Source: Orientallactaga sibirica
Lineage: Eukaryota > Chordata > Mammalia > Rodentia > Dipodidae
Assembly (NCBI GenBank): GCA_036365145.1
Contig: JAEOAD010000012.1
Coordinates: 43,430,501 to 43,494,500 of the forward strand
Length of the DNA: 64,000 nucleotides
Reading direction: 5' to 3'
Made by a program: the position numbers and the translations under genes. This document shows positions 12,571 through 24,254 of this stretch, one piece after another (the first letter of the stretch is position 1; each line of letters starts with the position of its first letter). The notes below the pieces were generated by a model, which was given only the letters and a program-made list of their open reading frames with translations, was not told where the DNA came from and did no database searches.

Positions 12571-12572
<2 letters not shown>

Positions 12573-12705
12573 CCTCAATATCTACTGTGGATATTTAAAT
12601 ATATTATATGATGTTAACTATTCAATTTTTTAAAGCAAAGGAATGTCTTCTTTTCCAGATTTTATGATTAAATATTGAAAATGTTTATATTTAAACAGTA
12701 CTTGA

Positions 12706-12730
12706 GGGCTGGAGGGATGGCTTAGCAGTT
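12706..12730 (+). mobile_element. DIP SINE head, 25 bp, joined to L1-B
   Basis: 'gggctggagggatggcttag' plus five more DIP bases stop exactly where the L1-B 5' sequence starts. The rest of the SINE is not found on the far side of L1-B, so it was lost or never made. Confidence 0.8.
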
Positions 12731-13724
12731 CAAACTTTCATAGGGGACCCAGCAGAGAAGTAGCCAAAAGAGAGAACAAAAGCAAAACAAACCCCAGCAA
12801 AATAGCTTTTCTACTAAAAAGTGAGATACATAGTAAACTTTCAAGCCCAGCAGAGAAGTAGGAGAGTTCCAGAGCGTCTGGAGCCCAAAGAAGCGGCTCC
12901 ACAGCCGCCGCCAGCTACCAAGGCGGGGCGGCGGCGCAGCTAGGCGCCGCCTGAGACAGCTGATCCGCAGAACTTTTAAAGACAGGTGAGGAGAATTTTC
13001 CACTCACACCGCCTCCTCACAATCTCAAGAAGCATGGAAGGAGGACAGTAGAGACAAACAAAGAGGCTTGTGAGGAAGAGGATCGCGTAGAGGAACAGAC
13101 GGACTTCAGCCGCCACTCACAGCCTCCCCTCCCCCACCACGGCTGCAAGTACGGCGAGTACAGAGACTTGGGAAAGAGCTCACCAGCAGCATCGGGCGCA
13201 GGGAAAGCAGACACCCACAGACGCAGCTGACCTCCTGAATCCTCGTCACAGCAAAGGAACCAAGCAGCCGGGCAGCATAGCTGTGATCAAACCCGTTCCA
13301 AAAGGTAATTTGGTTTTATTCATTGGGGAAGGGTCTCTCTTGATCACAAGCTGACCTTGGAACTCTCTACAGATCAGAAATCTTAGCCTCCCAGCTGACA
13401 GGATTAAGGGCGTGGGCTAACACATATCCTTAGGAACTGTGACTTTGTCATAATACCTGCTTTTGCACAAATACTCTGTGTTGTATTTCATTGAAGGGGT
13501 ACATTGTTGAGTTAAATTTTTGGATCTTGACTGTATTCTGTTCCATTCACCCCACTTGATAATCTCATAGCAGGCAAGGGTCACTTCTGTGATTACTTTG
13601 AGAGCCTTAAGAACCACACTTAACACCTTAAACTCCTACACTGAAGACATATAATATCAGATTGATTGATACATCTAACATTACTGCAGATATTTAGAAA
13701 ACCCAAGCATTAAATTAATTCAAG
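12731..13724 (+). promoter_or_regulatory. L1-B 5' UTR / internal promoter region
   Basis: The distal half (12850-13300) is GC- and CpG-rich ('gcggggcggcggcgcagc' near 12922) and contains Sp1-like boxes. It does not resemble the distal 5' UTR of copy A. From about 13330 on it aligns with copy A, first over a B1-derived antisense piece, then over the AT-rich leader before ORF1. Confidence 0.7.
13318..13427 (-). mobile_element. B1-derived piece inside L1-B 5' UTR
   Basis: 'gggtctctcttgatcac', 'gctgaccttggaactctc', 'agcctcccagctgacaggat' and 'taagggcgtgggctaacac' follow the reversed B1 consensus (as in the young B1 at 63599-63768) with one internal deletion. A shorter version sits at the same place in copy A (6695-6755), so this is an old part of this L1 5' UTR and not a fresh hit. 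Confidence 0.7.
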
Positions 13725-14798
13725 ATGCAAAGATCTCTACATTACAATACAAGAAACACAAAACATCCAGACAATATAAATCCACCAAAAAGTATTAATA
13801 TATCAGAAATGACCTTCAGTGAGGCTGACTTAGAGGACATCCCCGAGAAAGATTTCAAAAGAATGATTATAATTATGTTCAAAGAACTCAAAGAGGAAAT
13901 GAAAGGGTTCAAAGACCTCAAAGAAGAAATCAAAGGATTCAAAGAAAACACAGAAAACCAATTTAATGAAATAAGGAGGTCAATACTAGACATAAATACG
14001 GAAATAGAAAGAATAAAGAAAACCCACTCAGAAATGCTAGCAATAAAGAACACAGTCAGTGAAATTAAAACCTCTGTAGAAAATCTCTAGTAGAATGGAT
14101 GAAGGAGAGAACAGGATATCGAAGCTAGAAGACCAAGTAGCTGATCTAATACAGTCCAACAGAGAGAAAGACAAAATAATAGGAAGGTATGAATGGGAAT
14201 TACAGGATATTCGGGACACTATGAAAAGATCAAACATAAGAATTCAAGGGATAGTAGAAGGAGAAGAATTTCACTCCAAAGGCATAGTAGGTGTTTTCAA
14301 CAAAATCATAGAGGAAAACTTCCCCAAATTGGGAAAGAGATGCCAATGCAGATACAGGAAGCCTTTAGAACACCAAACAGACAAAACCTGGAAAGAACCT
14401 CTCCCCGCCATATTATAATTAAACTACCAAACATACAAACCAAAGAAAATATATTGAAAGCAGCTAGAGAGAAAAAGCAAGTGACCTACAAAGGGAAGCC
14501 CATCAGACTCACAGCAGATTACTCAACACAAACTTTAAAGGCCAGAAGGGCCTGGAGTAATGTATTCCAAGTTCTGAAAGATAAAAACTGTCAACCGAGA
14601 TTACTTTATCCTGCAAAACTATCTATCCAAATAGATGGAGAAATAAGGACATTCCACAACAAAGACAGGCTAAAGGAATTTTTGGCAACTAAACCAGCTC
14701 TACAGAAAATACTTGCAGGAATCATTCATGCTGAGGAGAAAGCAAAGAACACACATCAGGAAATAGGAAAAAATAAACCATACTCAAATAACAGTTAA
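13725..14798 (+). pseudogene. L1-B ORF1 (RNA-binding chaperone), two frameshifts
   Basis: Starts MQRSLHYNTRNTKHPDNI. The first frame (to 14090) holds the coiled coil (FKELKEEMKGFKDLKEEIKG) and ends in a stop after SVENL. The middle portion (14095-about 14335) continues in another frame (RISKLEDQVADLIQSNREKD, then RSNIRIQGI). The original frame returns for the C-terminal RNA-binding domain, with RTPNRQNLERTSPRHIIIKL, LTADYSTQTLKARRAW and LLYPAKLSIQIDGEIRTF. So two compensating indels near 14090 and 14335 break an otherwise full-length ORF1 of about 357 codons. Confidence 0.92.
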
Positions 14799-14843
14799 AA
14801 CAAGTGAGTAAAGGGAAAACAGGAAAAACTAAAAATAAGAAGA

Positions 14844-17800
14844 ATGGTGAGAATAAACACATATATGTCAATAATAACTCTTAATATCAATGGTCTCAAT
14901 GCCCCTATCAAAAGACATAGACTTGCAGACTGGATTAAAAAGCAGGATCCTACCATCTGTTGCCTCCAGGAAACTCATCTCTCAATAAAAATAGAAACCT
15001 TCTTAGGGTGAAAGGTTGGAAAAAGGTATTTCAAGCAAATGGGCCTAGAAAACAGGCAGGGGTTGCTATTTTAATTTCTGACAAGATAGACTTCAATCCA
15101 ACATTTGTGAGGAAAGATAAAGAAGGTCACTTTATACTGATTAAAGGAACCCTCCAACAGGAGGACATTACAATCCTAAACATATATGCCCCTAACATGG
15201 GGGCTCCCAATTTCATCAAACAAACACTATTAGAATTAAGGTCAGAGATATCTCCTAACACAATAGTAGTGGGGACTTCAATACCCCACTCTCATCACTT
15301 GACAGGTCTACCCAGCAAAAATAAACAGAGAGACATCTGCATTAAATGATACCATGGAACAAATGGACCTAACAGATATTTACAGAACATTCCATCCAAA
15401 TGCTGCAGAATATACATTTTTCTCAGCAGCACATGGGACATTTTCTAAAATAGACCATATACTAGGACACAAATCAAATCTTAACAAATACAGGAAAATT
15501 GAAATAATCCCTTGTACATTGTCTGACCACAATGGGATTAAACTGCAAATCAGCAACAAGAAAATATACAGAGCATACAGAAACTCATGGAGACTAAACA
15601 GCACTTTATTGAATGATGTATGGGTCATTGAAGAAATTAAAAAGGAAATCAAGAAATTGTAGAATCAAATGATGATGAGAATACAACATACCAAAACCTT
15701 TGGGACACAATGAAGGCAGTCCTACGAGGGAAATTTATAGCCCTAAGTGCATATATTAAGAAATTGAGAGTTCACAACTAAACAATTTAATGCTTCACCT
15801 TAAGGCCTTGGAAAAAGAAGAACAAGGCAAACCAAAAATTAGTAGACGGGAAGAAATAATAAAGGTTAGGGCAGAAATTAATGAAATGGAAACCAAAAAA
15901 ACAATCAAAAAGATCAATGAACAAAGAGTTGGTTCTTTGAAAGGATAAACAAGATTGACAAACCCTTAGCAAATCTGACCAAAAGAAAGAGAGAAGAGAC
16001 AAAAATTGATAAAATTAGAGATGAAAAAGGCAACATCACAACAGATACCAAAGAAATTCAGAAAATCATACGGACATACTTTAAGAATATATATGCCTCT
16101 AAGTTTGAAAACCTGAAAGAAATGGATGAATTCCTTGATTCATATGACCTACCAAAATTAAATCAAGAAGAGATAAACCATTTAAATAGAACTATAACAA
16201 CCACAGAGATTCAAGCAGTTATAAAAAGTCTCCCAACTAAAAAAGCCCAGGCCCAGATGGATTCACTGCTGAATTTTACCAGACATTCCTGGAGGATCTA
16301 ACGCCAATGCTTCTCAAACTTTTCCATAAAATAGAAAAGGAAGGAACTCTACCAAAATCCTTCTATGAAGCCAGCATCACCCTGATACCCAAACCGGACA
16401 AAGACAGATCAAAAAAGAAACTATAGACCAATCTCCTCATGAACATGGATGCAAAAATTCTCAACAAAATACTGGCAAACAGAATACAAGAATTTATCAG
16501 AAAGATTATTCACCCTGACCAAGTAGGCTTTATCCCAGAGATGCAGGGATGGTTCAACATACGCAAATCCATAAATGTAATACACCATATAAATGGTCTG
16601 AAGGACAAAAATCATATGGTCATCTCAATAGATGCAGAAAAGGCATTTGACAAAATCCAACACCCCTTCATGGTGAAAGTATTACAGAAACTGGGAATAG
16701 AAGGAGCATATCTCAACATAATAAAAGCTATTTATGACAAACCTACAGCCAACATAATACTAAATGGGGAAAAACTTGAAGCTTTTCCTCTAAATTCAGG
16801 AACAAGACAAGGGTGTCCACTTTCCCCACTACTATTTAATATAGTACTGGAAGTCTTAGCCACAGCAATAAGGCAAGAGACACTCATAAAGGGGATACAA
16901 ATCGGAAGGGAAGAGATCAAATTATCATTATTTGCAGACGATATGATTCTATACCTAACAGACCCTAAAGTCTCTACCTGCAAACTGTTAGAGCTGATAA
17001 ACACTTTTAGCAATGTAGCAGGATACAAAATAAACACACAGAAATCAGTAGCTTTTCTATATACTAACAACAAACGTGCAGAGGATGAAATCAGGAATCT
17101 CTCCCATTCACAATTGCTCAAAAAAATAAAATACCTTGGAATAAACTTAACCAAGGAAGTGAAGGATCTCTACAATGAGAACTTTAAAAACTCGAGCGAC
17201 AAATTACAGAAGACACAAGGAAATGGAAAGACATCCCATGCTCCTGGATTGAAGAATCAATATTGTGAAAATGTCAATCTTACCAAAAGCAATCTATACA
17301 TTTAATGCGATCCCTATTAAAATCCCAATAGCTTTCTTCACGGAAATAGAAAAACAATCCTAAAATTCATCTGGAAACACAAAAACCTCGAATAGCCAAA
17401 ACAATTTTATAAACAAAAATCAGGCAGGTGGTATAACCATACCCGATTTTAAGTTATATTACAAAGCCATAGTAACAAAAACAGCATGGTACTGGCACAA
17501 GGACAGACAGGTAGATCAATGGAACAGAATAGAAGACCCAAATATTAATCCAAGCAGCTACAGCCACCTGATTTTTGACAAAAATGCCAAAAATATTAAT
17601 TGGAGAAAAGATAGTCTCTTTAACAAGTGGTGTTGGGAAAACTGGACATCGGTATGTAAAAGGATAAACATAGATCCTTGTCTTTCTCCATGCACAAGAG
17701 TCAAATCCAAATGGATCAGGGACCTTGATATCAGACCTGAAACTCTGAACCTGCTAGAGGAAAAAGTAGGGGAAACCCTTCAACATATTGGCATAGGTAA

Positions 17801-18643
17801 GGACTTTCTGAATATAACCCCAATTGCTCAGCGAATAAAAACACTAATCAACCAATGGGACCTTATGAAATTACAAAGCTTTTGTACAGCAAAGGACACT
17901 GTGAGTAGAGCAAAAAGACAACCTACAGAATGGGAGAAAATCTTTGCCAGCTATACATCTGACAGAGGATTAATATCCAGAATATACAAAGAACTCAAAA
18001 ACAGAATAATAAGAATTCAAACAACCCAGTTAAAAATGGGCTATGGAACTAAATAGAGAATTCACAGAAGATGAAATTCAGATGGCATATAAACATCTGA
18101 AAAATGCTCCACATCCTTAGCCATCAGGGAAATGCAAATTAAAACCACTTTGAGATTCCATTTCACTCCTGTCAGAATGGCTTCCATCAAGAAAACAAAG
18201 GACAATAAGTGTTGGCGTGGATGCGAAAAAGAGGAACACTTCTACACTGTTGGTGGAATGTAACCTAGTCCAACCATTGTGGAAATCAGTGTGGAGGTTT
18301 TTGAGACAGCTAGAAATAGATTTACCATATGATCCAGCTATAGCACTCCTAGGCATATATCCAGAAGACTCTTCTCACTTCCTTAGAGATACTTGCAAAA
18401 CCATGTTTATTGCCGCCTATTCACAATAGCTAGGAAATGGAAGCAGCCTAGATGTCCCACCACAAATGAATGGATAATAAAGATGTGGTACATTTACACA
18501 ATGGAGTTCTACTCAGCAGTAAAGAAAATGAAATTATGAAATTTGCAGGGAAATGGATGGATCTGGAAAGGATTATACTAAGTGAGGTAACCCAGGCTCA
18601 GAAAGCCAAACGTCACATGTTCTCTCTCATATGTGGATCCTAG
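14844..18643 (+). pseudogene. L1-B ORF2 (endonuclease/reverse transcriptase), disrupted
   Basis: The endonuclease begins with SIITLNINGLNAPIKRHR and ICCLQETH, then shifts frame near 15000. A one-base loss in the G run at 15271 breaks the GDFN motif that copy A keeps. LSDHN (15519-15533) is intact. A stop falls at 15660-15662. The longest clean stretch (16439-17305, 288 codons) covers the RT core: [44 protein letters not shown] and FADD (16931-16942). Thumb and C-terminal regions follow in several frames (NKWCWENW near 17620, [19 protein letters not shown] near 18307) and end at a tag at 18641. Length is normal for L1 ORF2; function is lost. Confidence 0.95.
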
Positions 18644-19926
18644 CTACAAATAGACAGACTTGTGTGTGAACTGGAACCAAAAATTGGTGCCAGAAACCAG
18701 TAAGCTGGTAAAAGGCTATAAGGGACGGAGGAAAGGGAAGGACTGAAGTGTATGGTATTGCACATATGTAAGTGGAAGGACTGATTACAGGAGGGGAATG
18801 GCCTAACCAAGGCCATGGGTAGAGAATACATAAAAGAAGGGCAAGGGGAGGGTCAATCTAATTTCAAAAGATTGTGAATAAGACTTATGTAAAACTACTG
18901 TTTTGAATAATGGTACATCTAGAAGCTGTAGACTGTTACTAGAAAATTTTCAGTACCTGGGATGGGATACCTTCCAGTGAGTTGTTGGCCAAGGAGGTCC
19001 CGGTAGCCTCCAAAACATTAAAGGCTTTTGCCAAAGCCCTTGGTTTTCCCTGAGAAACAGACAGTAAGACCCTATTGCTGAAGACATCTCTTGCCTGAGA
19101 GGCAAGGTCACTGAGAAAGCAAGCTGGTGCTGAGCAGAAAACCTTCTCCCTGTAGACCAGCCAACTGAAAGCTGGAAAAGCTGCACTGCATGCAGAGTAT
19201 GGGAGACAGAAGTCATCAGCAGTGAAAACAGTGGACGCTGAATATTCAAATTTGGCCAGACAGGCCCAAAGACTGAACGGGTGCAATAGTGGCATGTCTA
19301 CTCGTGGGGTAACCAACTGCTCTATAATTGACTAAAGGCCCTCTCACGGGAGGGAATACATACCTGGTACTGAAAAAACTAAGTAAAGTCTATGGTAGGT
19401 AAGGTCATAAGCCTTAGGGGTATAAAGCATGCCCTTATCTAAATGTATATACTATTCCCACCAAGCTGCCCGGAAAATACTACACTTAATGCTCATATTC
19501 ACATATTAATGCTACTCTCACTTCTGGTTAGAGAAGCTTCTCTTTCAGATGGCGATGACCACTGGGATGATCCAAAAGGCAACATAGTGCTGAGAAGAAG
19601 GGATGGAGAAGTGCCCAGCACTGAAACATCTCTGTCACACCTCCAAGGCTCAGGGATCATTGCGGAAGAGGGGCGGATAGAATGGAAGAGCCAAAGGAAG
19701 GGTACGACTCCCTACAATGCAACTGCCCAGACAGAAATTGGCCTTGATATCCATGACCTTGCTGTGCCTAACAATACCTCCGCAAGACCCTCATAGTAGA
19801 AGTAAAAGAGGATGACATCATATTAAAAAGAGACTAATGGAGAGGGGATATGATGGAGTGGGAAGGGATACCTTTGGTATGGAGATGTTTTGGAGTTTTA
19901 AAGGGGAAGGGGAGGTTCCAAAAAAG
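18644..19926 (+). other. L1-B 3' UTR
   Basis: Long non-coding tail, matched by 150-1455 on the minus strand. It holds the block around 19281 ('gtgcaatagtggcatg') that recurs in older L1 3' ends at 25949 and, more diverged, near 53140, and a G-rich run near the end. Open frames in it (such as 19443-19796) have no counterpart in copy A and are not genes. Confidence 0.85.
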
Positions 19927-20769
19927 ATCTTGTCCTATTCACAGGAGGAAGGAATGCTTCACTGATAGTCCAAGGGGAATCTGAAGAGACAAGCCTGGCT
20001 GGGTGGTCCATTCCATGTACTAGCATGGGATCTTACCATTTTTATCAAATTTATTTTTCCATATGGCAATCCATACTTCCTCTAATTGAAGCACAAAAAT
20101 TGACAGTTTATCCTATGCCTTTCATTCTTCAATGTACTGTCAAATAATTCATTATTCTTTCTTCTTATTAACTTGTCTTTTGGTAAAGTAGTATGGACCA
20201 TGAACCTTTTATGATGTGATGAATAGAGATGATTCCCCTTTCTATCCCTAAGTAGATTTTAGCAAAAACCCACATTCTTTGGTTCAAGCTACATCCCTCT
20301 AACCCCTCCTATCATCTATTCTCCTTCTCATACTCAACCTCTTGAGACTCTTAGTTTGATATCATTGGCAGAAGTAAATGCCACCCTCCCAGATATGAAA
20401 TATCAGAACCATCTGTGACTCCTCAATCTCATTTTCATCCTACCTTCCTTCTTCAGATGTGGCTATAGCAAAGAGATTTCAGGTCATGTGTCCATTCTAA
20501 TCAACTGGTACAGGCTGCCTAAATAATGGTGTTGAGAAGGGCTATAAGTTTCTCTTATATTTGAGGAAAGAATAGTTTGATTAATTTACTCTTGTCTGCT
20601 GTAGTCCTGGGATAGAAGAACGTAAGTACTGAGTATCACCATACCAAATTTTCCCACGTTACTTCTCTTTCCCATGCCAAAAGGCTTCCCCTCTCCGCTA
20701 AAACTTCTTATGCATGCTATTGCAATGCATCTACTGTGAACTCAGATGTGTGCCTAAAAATTCATAGGT
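19927..20769. other. No feature recognised
   Basis: Not recognised as a repeat, RNA gene or exon. Composition is ordinary for the window. Confidence 0.5.
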
Positions 20770-21043
20770 GAAAGACACAATTCCCAATGTGGTTTTATTT
20801 GAATTTGGGGCCTCTTAGAAGATAACTAAATTTAAATGAGATGATATTACAGAAATTATGTTTTTGTAAGAGGCACTGGCCCTGCCTCCCACATGCACCA
20901 AGAAAATGTCCTTTAGAGAAAGTGGCTATTTGCCATGCAGGAAATGGGTCCTTACCAGGGCCTAGACCATGATAGACCTTGATCTGGTACTTGAAGCTGC
21001 CAGAACTGTGAAGAAATAAATTTCTGTTGTTTGAGCTACATAA

Positions 21044-21046
<3 letters not shown>
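20770..21046 (+). mobile_element. MLT1-like LTR fragment (ancient MaLR)
   Basis: Several phrases follow the MLT1 consensus in order: 'aagaggcactggccctgcct', 'tagaccttgatctggtactt' and 'gaagaaataaatttctgttg' (with the AATAAA signal). Divergence is high, as expected for a family older than the rodent radiation. The AT microsatellite replaces its 3' end. Confidence 0.7.

Positions 21047-21111
<65 letters not shown>
21047..21111. repeat. (AT)n microsatellite
   Basis: About 31 uninterrupted AT units followed by acatacatag. Confidence 0.99.
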
Positions 21112-21115
<4 letters not shown>

Positions 21116-21339
21116 CATAGGTGTGGGCAGTGTGGAGTGAGTAGGCCAGACCTGTTTCCTGGTTCCTCCTAGTGCTGTGGTTTGGGTTCTTGTGGAGACT
21201 GTGTGCCGGAGGGCACATAGGTGTGGAAAACTGCATCTCTTTTACAGATGTGACCTGGACCTGAGGACATAAGTGACCCAGTGCACTCCACCCCAGCCCC
21301 AGCTGAAACCACAGAGGAATTGTGGAAATGAGCAAGAGT

Positions 21340-21730
21340 TCTGCTTTCTTAGTGAATTTGACATCAGCACAAGGGTGAAGGAGTTAGACACTGAGGACAC
21401 TCAACACCTACCACACCAGAAATCCAGAGGCTCATAAAATGCCCATCACTGAAGTAGTCTTAAAATGCACCCAACATGGTCAGGGGATTTTGCAGTAGAG
21501 GAGGCAGAAAGATTGTAAGAGCCACAAGTTGCAAATTCTGCAAAGAGACATTGCTTTTCCTCCATAAGTTACTGCTGCCCACATAATGCATGACCTAAAA
21601 TCCCCATGGGGTTGACCTCCATCCTCAACGATGAAGGCTCTTCAGAAAAGGGGCAGAGAGGAAGAAAAGGATGGTATGAAAATGTATTATTTACATACTA
21701 AATATGTCCATATCTAATAAAAAAATTTAA
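21340..21730 (+). mobile_element. L1 3' UTR fragment (Lx-like)
   Basis: 'ggcagaaagattgtaagagc', 'gaaatccagaggctc' and the ending 'gtatgaaaatgtattatt' follow Lx-type L1 3' UTRs; the fragment at 53570-53940 has the same blocks in the same order. No ORF2 part remains. Confidence 0.65.
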
Positions 21731-21774
21731 ATTAAAAAGACATAAAAATACGACCTTCAAAAATAACAGTATAG

Positions 21775-21974
21775 GGGCTGCAGAGATGGCTTAGCAGTTA
21801 AGGCACTTGCTTGGAAAGCCTAAGGACCCATTTTTGACTCTCCAGATCCCAGTTACCCAAACACACAAAGGTCAGGCAAGCACAATGCCCGCATATGCCC
21901 ACTAGGTGGCACAAGTGTCTGGAGTTTGATTACAGTGTCTGAGTGCCTGGTGCACCAATATTCTCTCTCTCTCC

Positions 21975-22012
<38 letters not shown>

Positions 22013-22035
22013 CTCTCTAAAACAATAATAATAAT
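21775..22035 (+). mobile_element. DIP SINE, long type
   Basis: Head 'ggggctgcagagatggctta' then a body with the extra middle segment of the long subfamily, and a (CT)n tract (21961-22018). It carries CCACTAGGTGGCAC, a strong CTCF-core match. Confidence 0.9.
21899..21912 (+). promoter_or_regulatory. CTCF-like motif in a DIP SINE
   Basis: CCACTAGGTGGCAC fits the core CCASYAGRKGGCR at every position. Binding is inferred only. Confidence 0.4.
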
Positions 22036-23489
22036 TTAAATTTTTTTTAGATTTTAAAAAGAAGATATGTCCATTTAAAAAGCAGTATAGTTTCATTCTT
22101 CTCATCAGTTTATTTGAAATTTTCCAATAATATATTTTGTCTCTATATAAAAATGTCTTAATAGTATATTTTCATATATTGCATATACTATTTCCCTTAG
22201 AACCAGTAGTTTTCCAGAAAAAAAAAAAATGTTTTCAGTCACACATGAATTCAATAATAAAAAAAAAAAATTCAAATGAGTTTCTATTGTTAGGGTAATG
22301 TAATTCTAGCTTTCTCTGTCATTCCCCTAAAAAAAATTTAATTATAGATAATGCCTCATTCTTAAAAAGATATCAATACAAAATATATATTTTTTTTTCT
22401 TTCTGGAGTAGGGATAGAAATTATAGTTTCTAACCTGTGATTATAATACCACCACAAATCTATGATTCCAAACATAAATGTCTAGCACATTTTACCCTGA
22501 GGTCTCTATAGGATTATATTAAAAAAATTAAACGCAGAAGGCTCTAACTTTAGATAACCTCTGCTTTCCTTGTTTACATATCAGGATGAGTATCATTGCC
22601 ATGAGCCAAGTAAGCAATGCTAACACATTATAGCTCTCAAAAATCAATCTCCGAAAGCCTAGTTGTGCTCCTTACTCCTTCAAATGTGAGGTCAGATCCA
22701 GACTCGTGCCCAAATGTCGAGGACCTGATCCACCTCTAATTTCTACCATATATATATAATTTAAAAATAGACATTTAAGTATAGAAGTTGTCAAATTTAA
22801 AAATTGGCATTTGTCATTTATGTCTTTGTTAGAAATTGTCTCAAATATCTGCTGAAAGGGTTAACTTTTTTAATATGTACCAATGATCAACCAACTTAGG
22901 AGTTGCTCTCATGCTCTGTTACTTGGTTATTGGTAATAGTTAGACTTTTCCTGTTTATTGGCCAGAGAATTCTCTCAGCATCTCCTGGTAAGATAATTAA
23001 CTGGCTTCATCCATAACAGCCATGAGAAATAGCAAGAGAGACAGAGGATGATAATGTGTTAAAGCCAGACAATACTACACAATATTTTCTACTCAAACCT
23101 TGTAGGTTATATGCTTTTTTCTTTTTCCATATTATGTCATAATTGCCAGGTGGAAAATTGCATTGGGTGGTGCTTTATGAAACTGCCTGTTTTCTCCCTA
23201 ACACCAAATAATTTCTTTGATTACTAGTTTAGGATATATGGTTGAGCTATTATTTCTAACCTATGGCAAGACTGAAATAGTCCCAAAGGCAGGCTTTTGC
23301 TAGGGCACCATGACAGTGAACCACTGTCTGTCTGGCAGTCTTTTTATGTGGAGTGTGCTGTAGTGTGGTGTGGGGTGGTGTCTGGTGGTATAGTGGGGGA
23401 TATGGTGTGTATGATGAATGCACAGGCATATGTTTTTGTCATTCCCATGTGCTCTCCTGGGGCAGCAGGTGCTTTCCTACAGTGTCCCG
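22036..23489. other. AT-rich sequence, nothing recognised
   Basis: Contains short A-runs (22219, 22259) and a GT/GGT-rich patch (23350-23410), but no recognised element or gene. Confidence 0.55.
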
Positions 23490-23744
23490 CAACATCACTT
23501 TTCCACCTGTTCTTATTTGAGAAGGAATCCCTTACTGATACCAGAGTTTGCTGTTTATCACATGTCGTGTTAAATCCCTGCTACCTGCTCCCCTTTGTAG
23601 GATTGGGCTAATAGCATCATGTGGTCATGCTCAGCTGTCTACATGGGTGCTGAAGATTTGAGCTGCAGCACTTTCAGGCCTCCCTGGGCCCTTATGCTTG
23701 CCCAGAAAGCACTCGGTTGTTGAGCCACCTCTCCAGCCTTTCAC
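23490..23744 (-). mobile_element. B4 SINE, degraded
   Basis: Reversed B4 order: a B1-like part ('gagaaggaatcccttactga', 'aggattgggctaatagcatc'), a linker 'tacatgggtgctgaagattt', then an ID-like end 'cccagaaagcactcggttgt' and 'tgagccacctctccagcct'. Confidence 0.75.
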
Positions 23745-24020
23745 AATTTTTTATTCCATTACATCATATCAAAATCTACAATCTCTTCATCTACATCAAA
23801 TTTAGGTTTAGATAGACATAATTCTTCCTGGTTTAGAACTCCATTCCCACACAGTCTGTGTATAATGATTGCATAGGTATTAAAAGAATTATACAGGAAT
23901 GCATCTGCCCAAAATAGTGGGGAAACAAAAAGTAGCAAGAACTTACTGGTTCAAAGTAATTTGGAAATAAATCTGGACATAACTTGGAAATTTTATATTG
24001 TTTCACTTTGCTCTTTGAGA

Positions 24021-24254
24021 ATTCTTTTATTTATTTTGACTTTTTATTTTATAATTTTATGAGAAAGAATTGGCATGCCAGGGCCTCCAGCCACAGCAAT
24101 AAAACTCCAAACACTTGCACTACCTTGTGTGCATGTATGACCTTTGCACTTGTATCACTTTGTATGTCTGGCTTTCATGGGACCTGGAGAGTCAAACATG
24201 GTTCCTTAGACTGTGCAGGCAAGCTCCTTAACCACTAAGCCATCTCTCCAGCCC
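24021..24254 (-). mobile_element. DIP SINE, long type, diverged
   Basis: Complete minus-strand copy with 'attggcatgccagggcctcc', the long-type segment 'cacttgtatcactttgtatg' and head 'gccatctctccagccc'. Confidence 0.9.

Larger units (their letters stand above)
12731..19926 (+). mobile_element. L1 retrotransposon copy B, near full length, inactive
   Basis: A LINE-1 on the plus strand: 5' UTR (12731-13724), broken ORF1 (13725-14798), broken ORF2 (14844-18643) and a long 3' UTR (18644-19926). It corresponds segment by segment to copy A on the opposite strand. The 3' end is placed at the G-rich run and short A stretch near 19915-19926, where similarity to copy A fades. No target-site duplication was found. 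Length and order are those of a complete element, but frameshifts and stops in both ORFs make it inactive. Confidence 0.95.

Noticed and set aside
19443..19796. A 117-codon frame downstream of L1-B ORF2
   Set aside because: It lies in the 3' UTR, with no matching frame in copy A.
21047..22018. CRISPR-like repeat array
   Set aside because: The repeated units are microsatellites (AT and CT), without spacers; the window is clearly mammalian.
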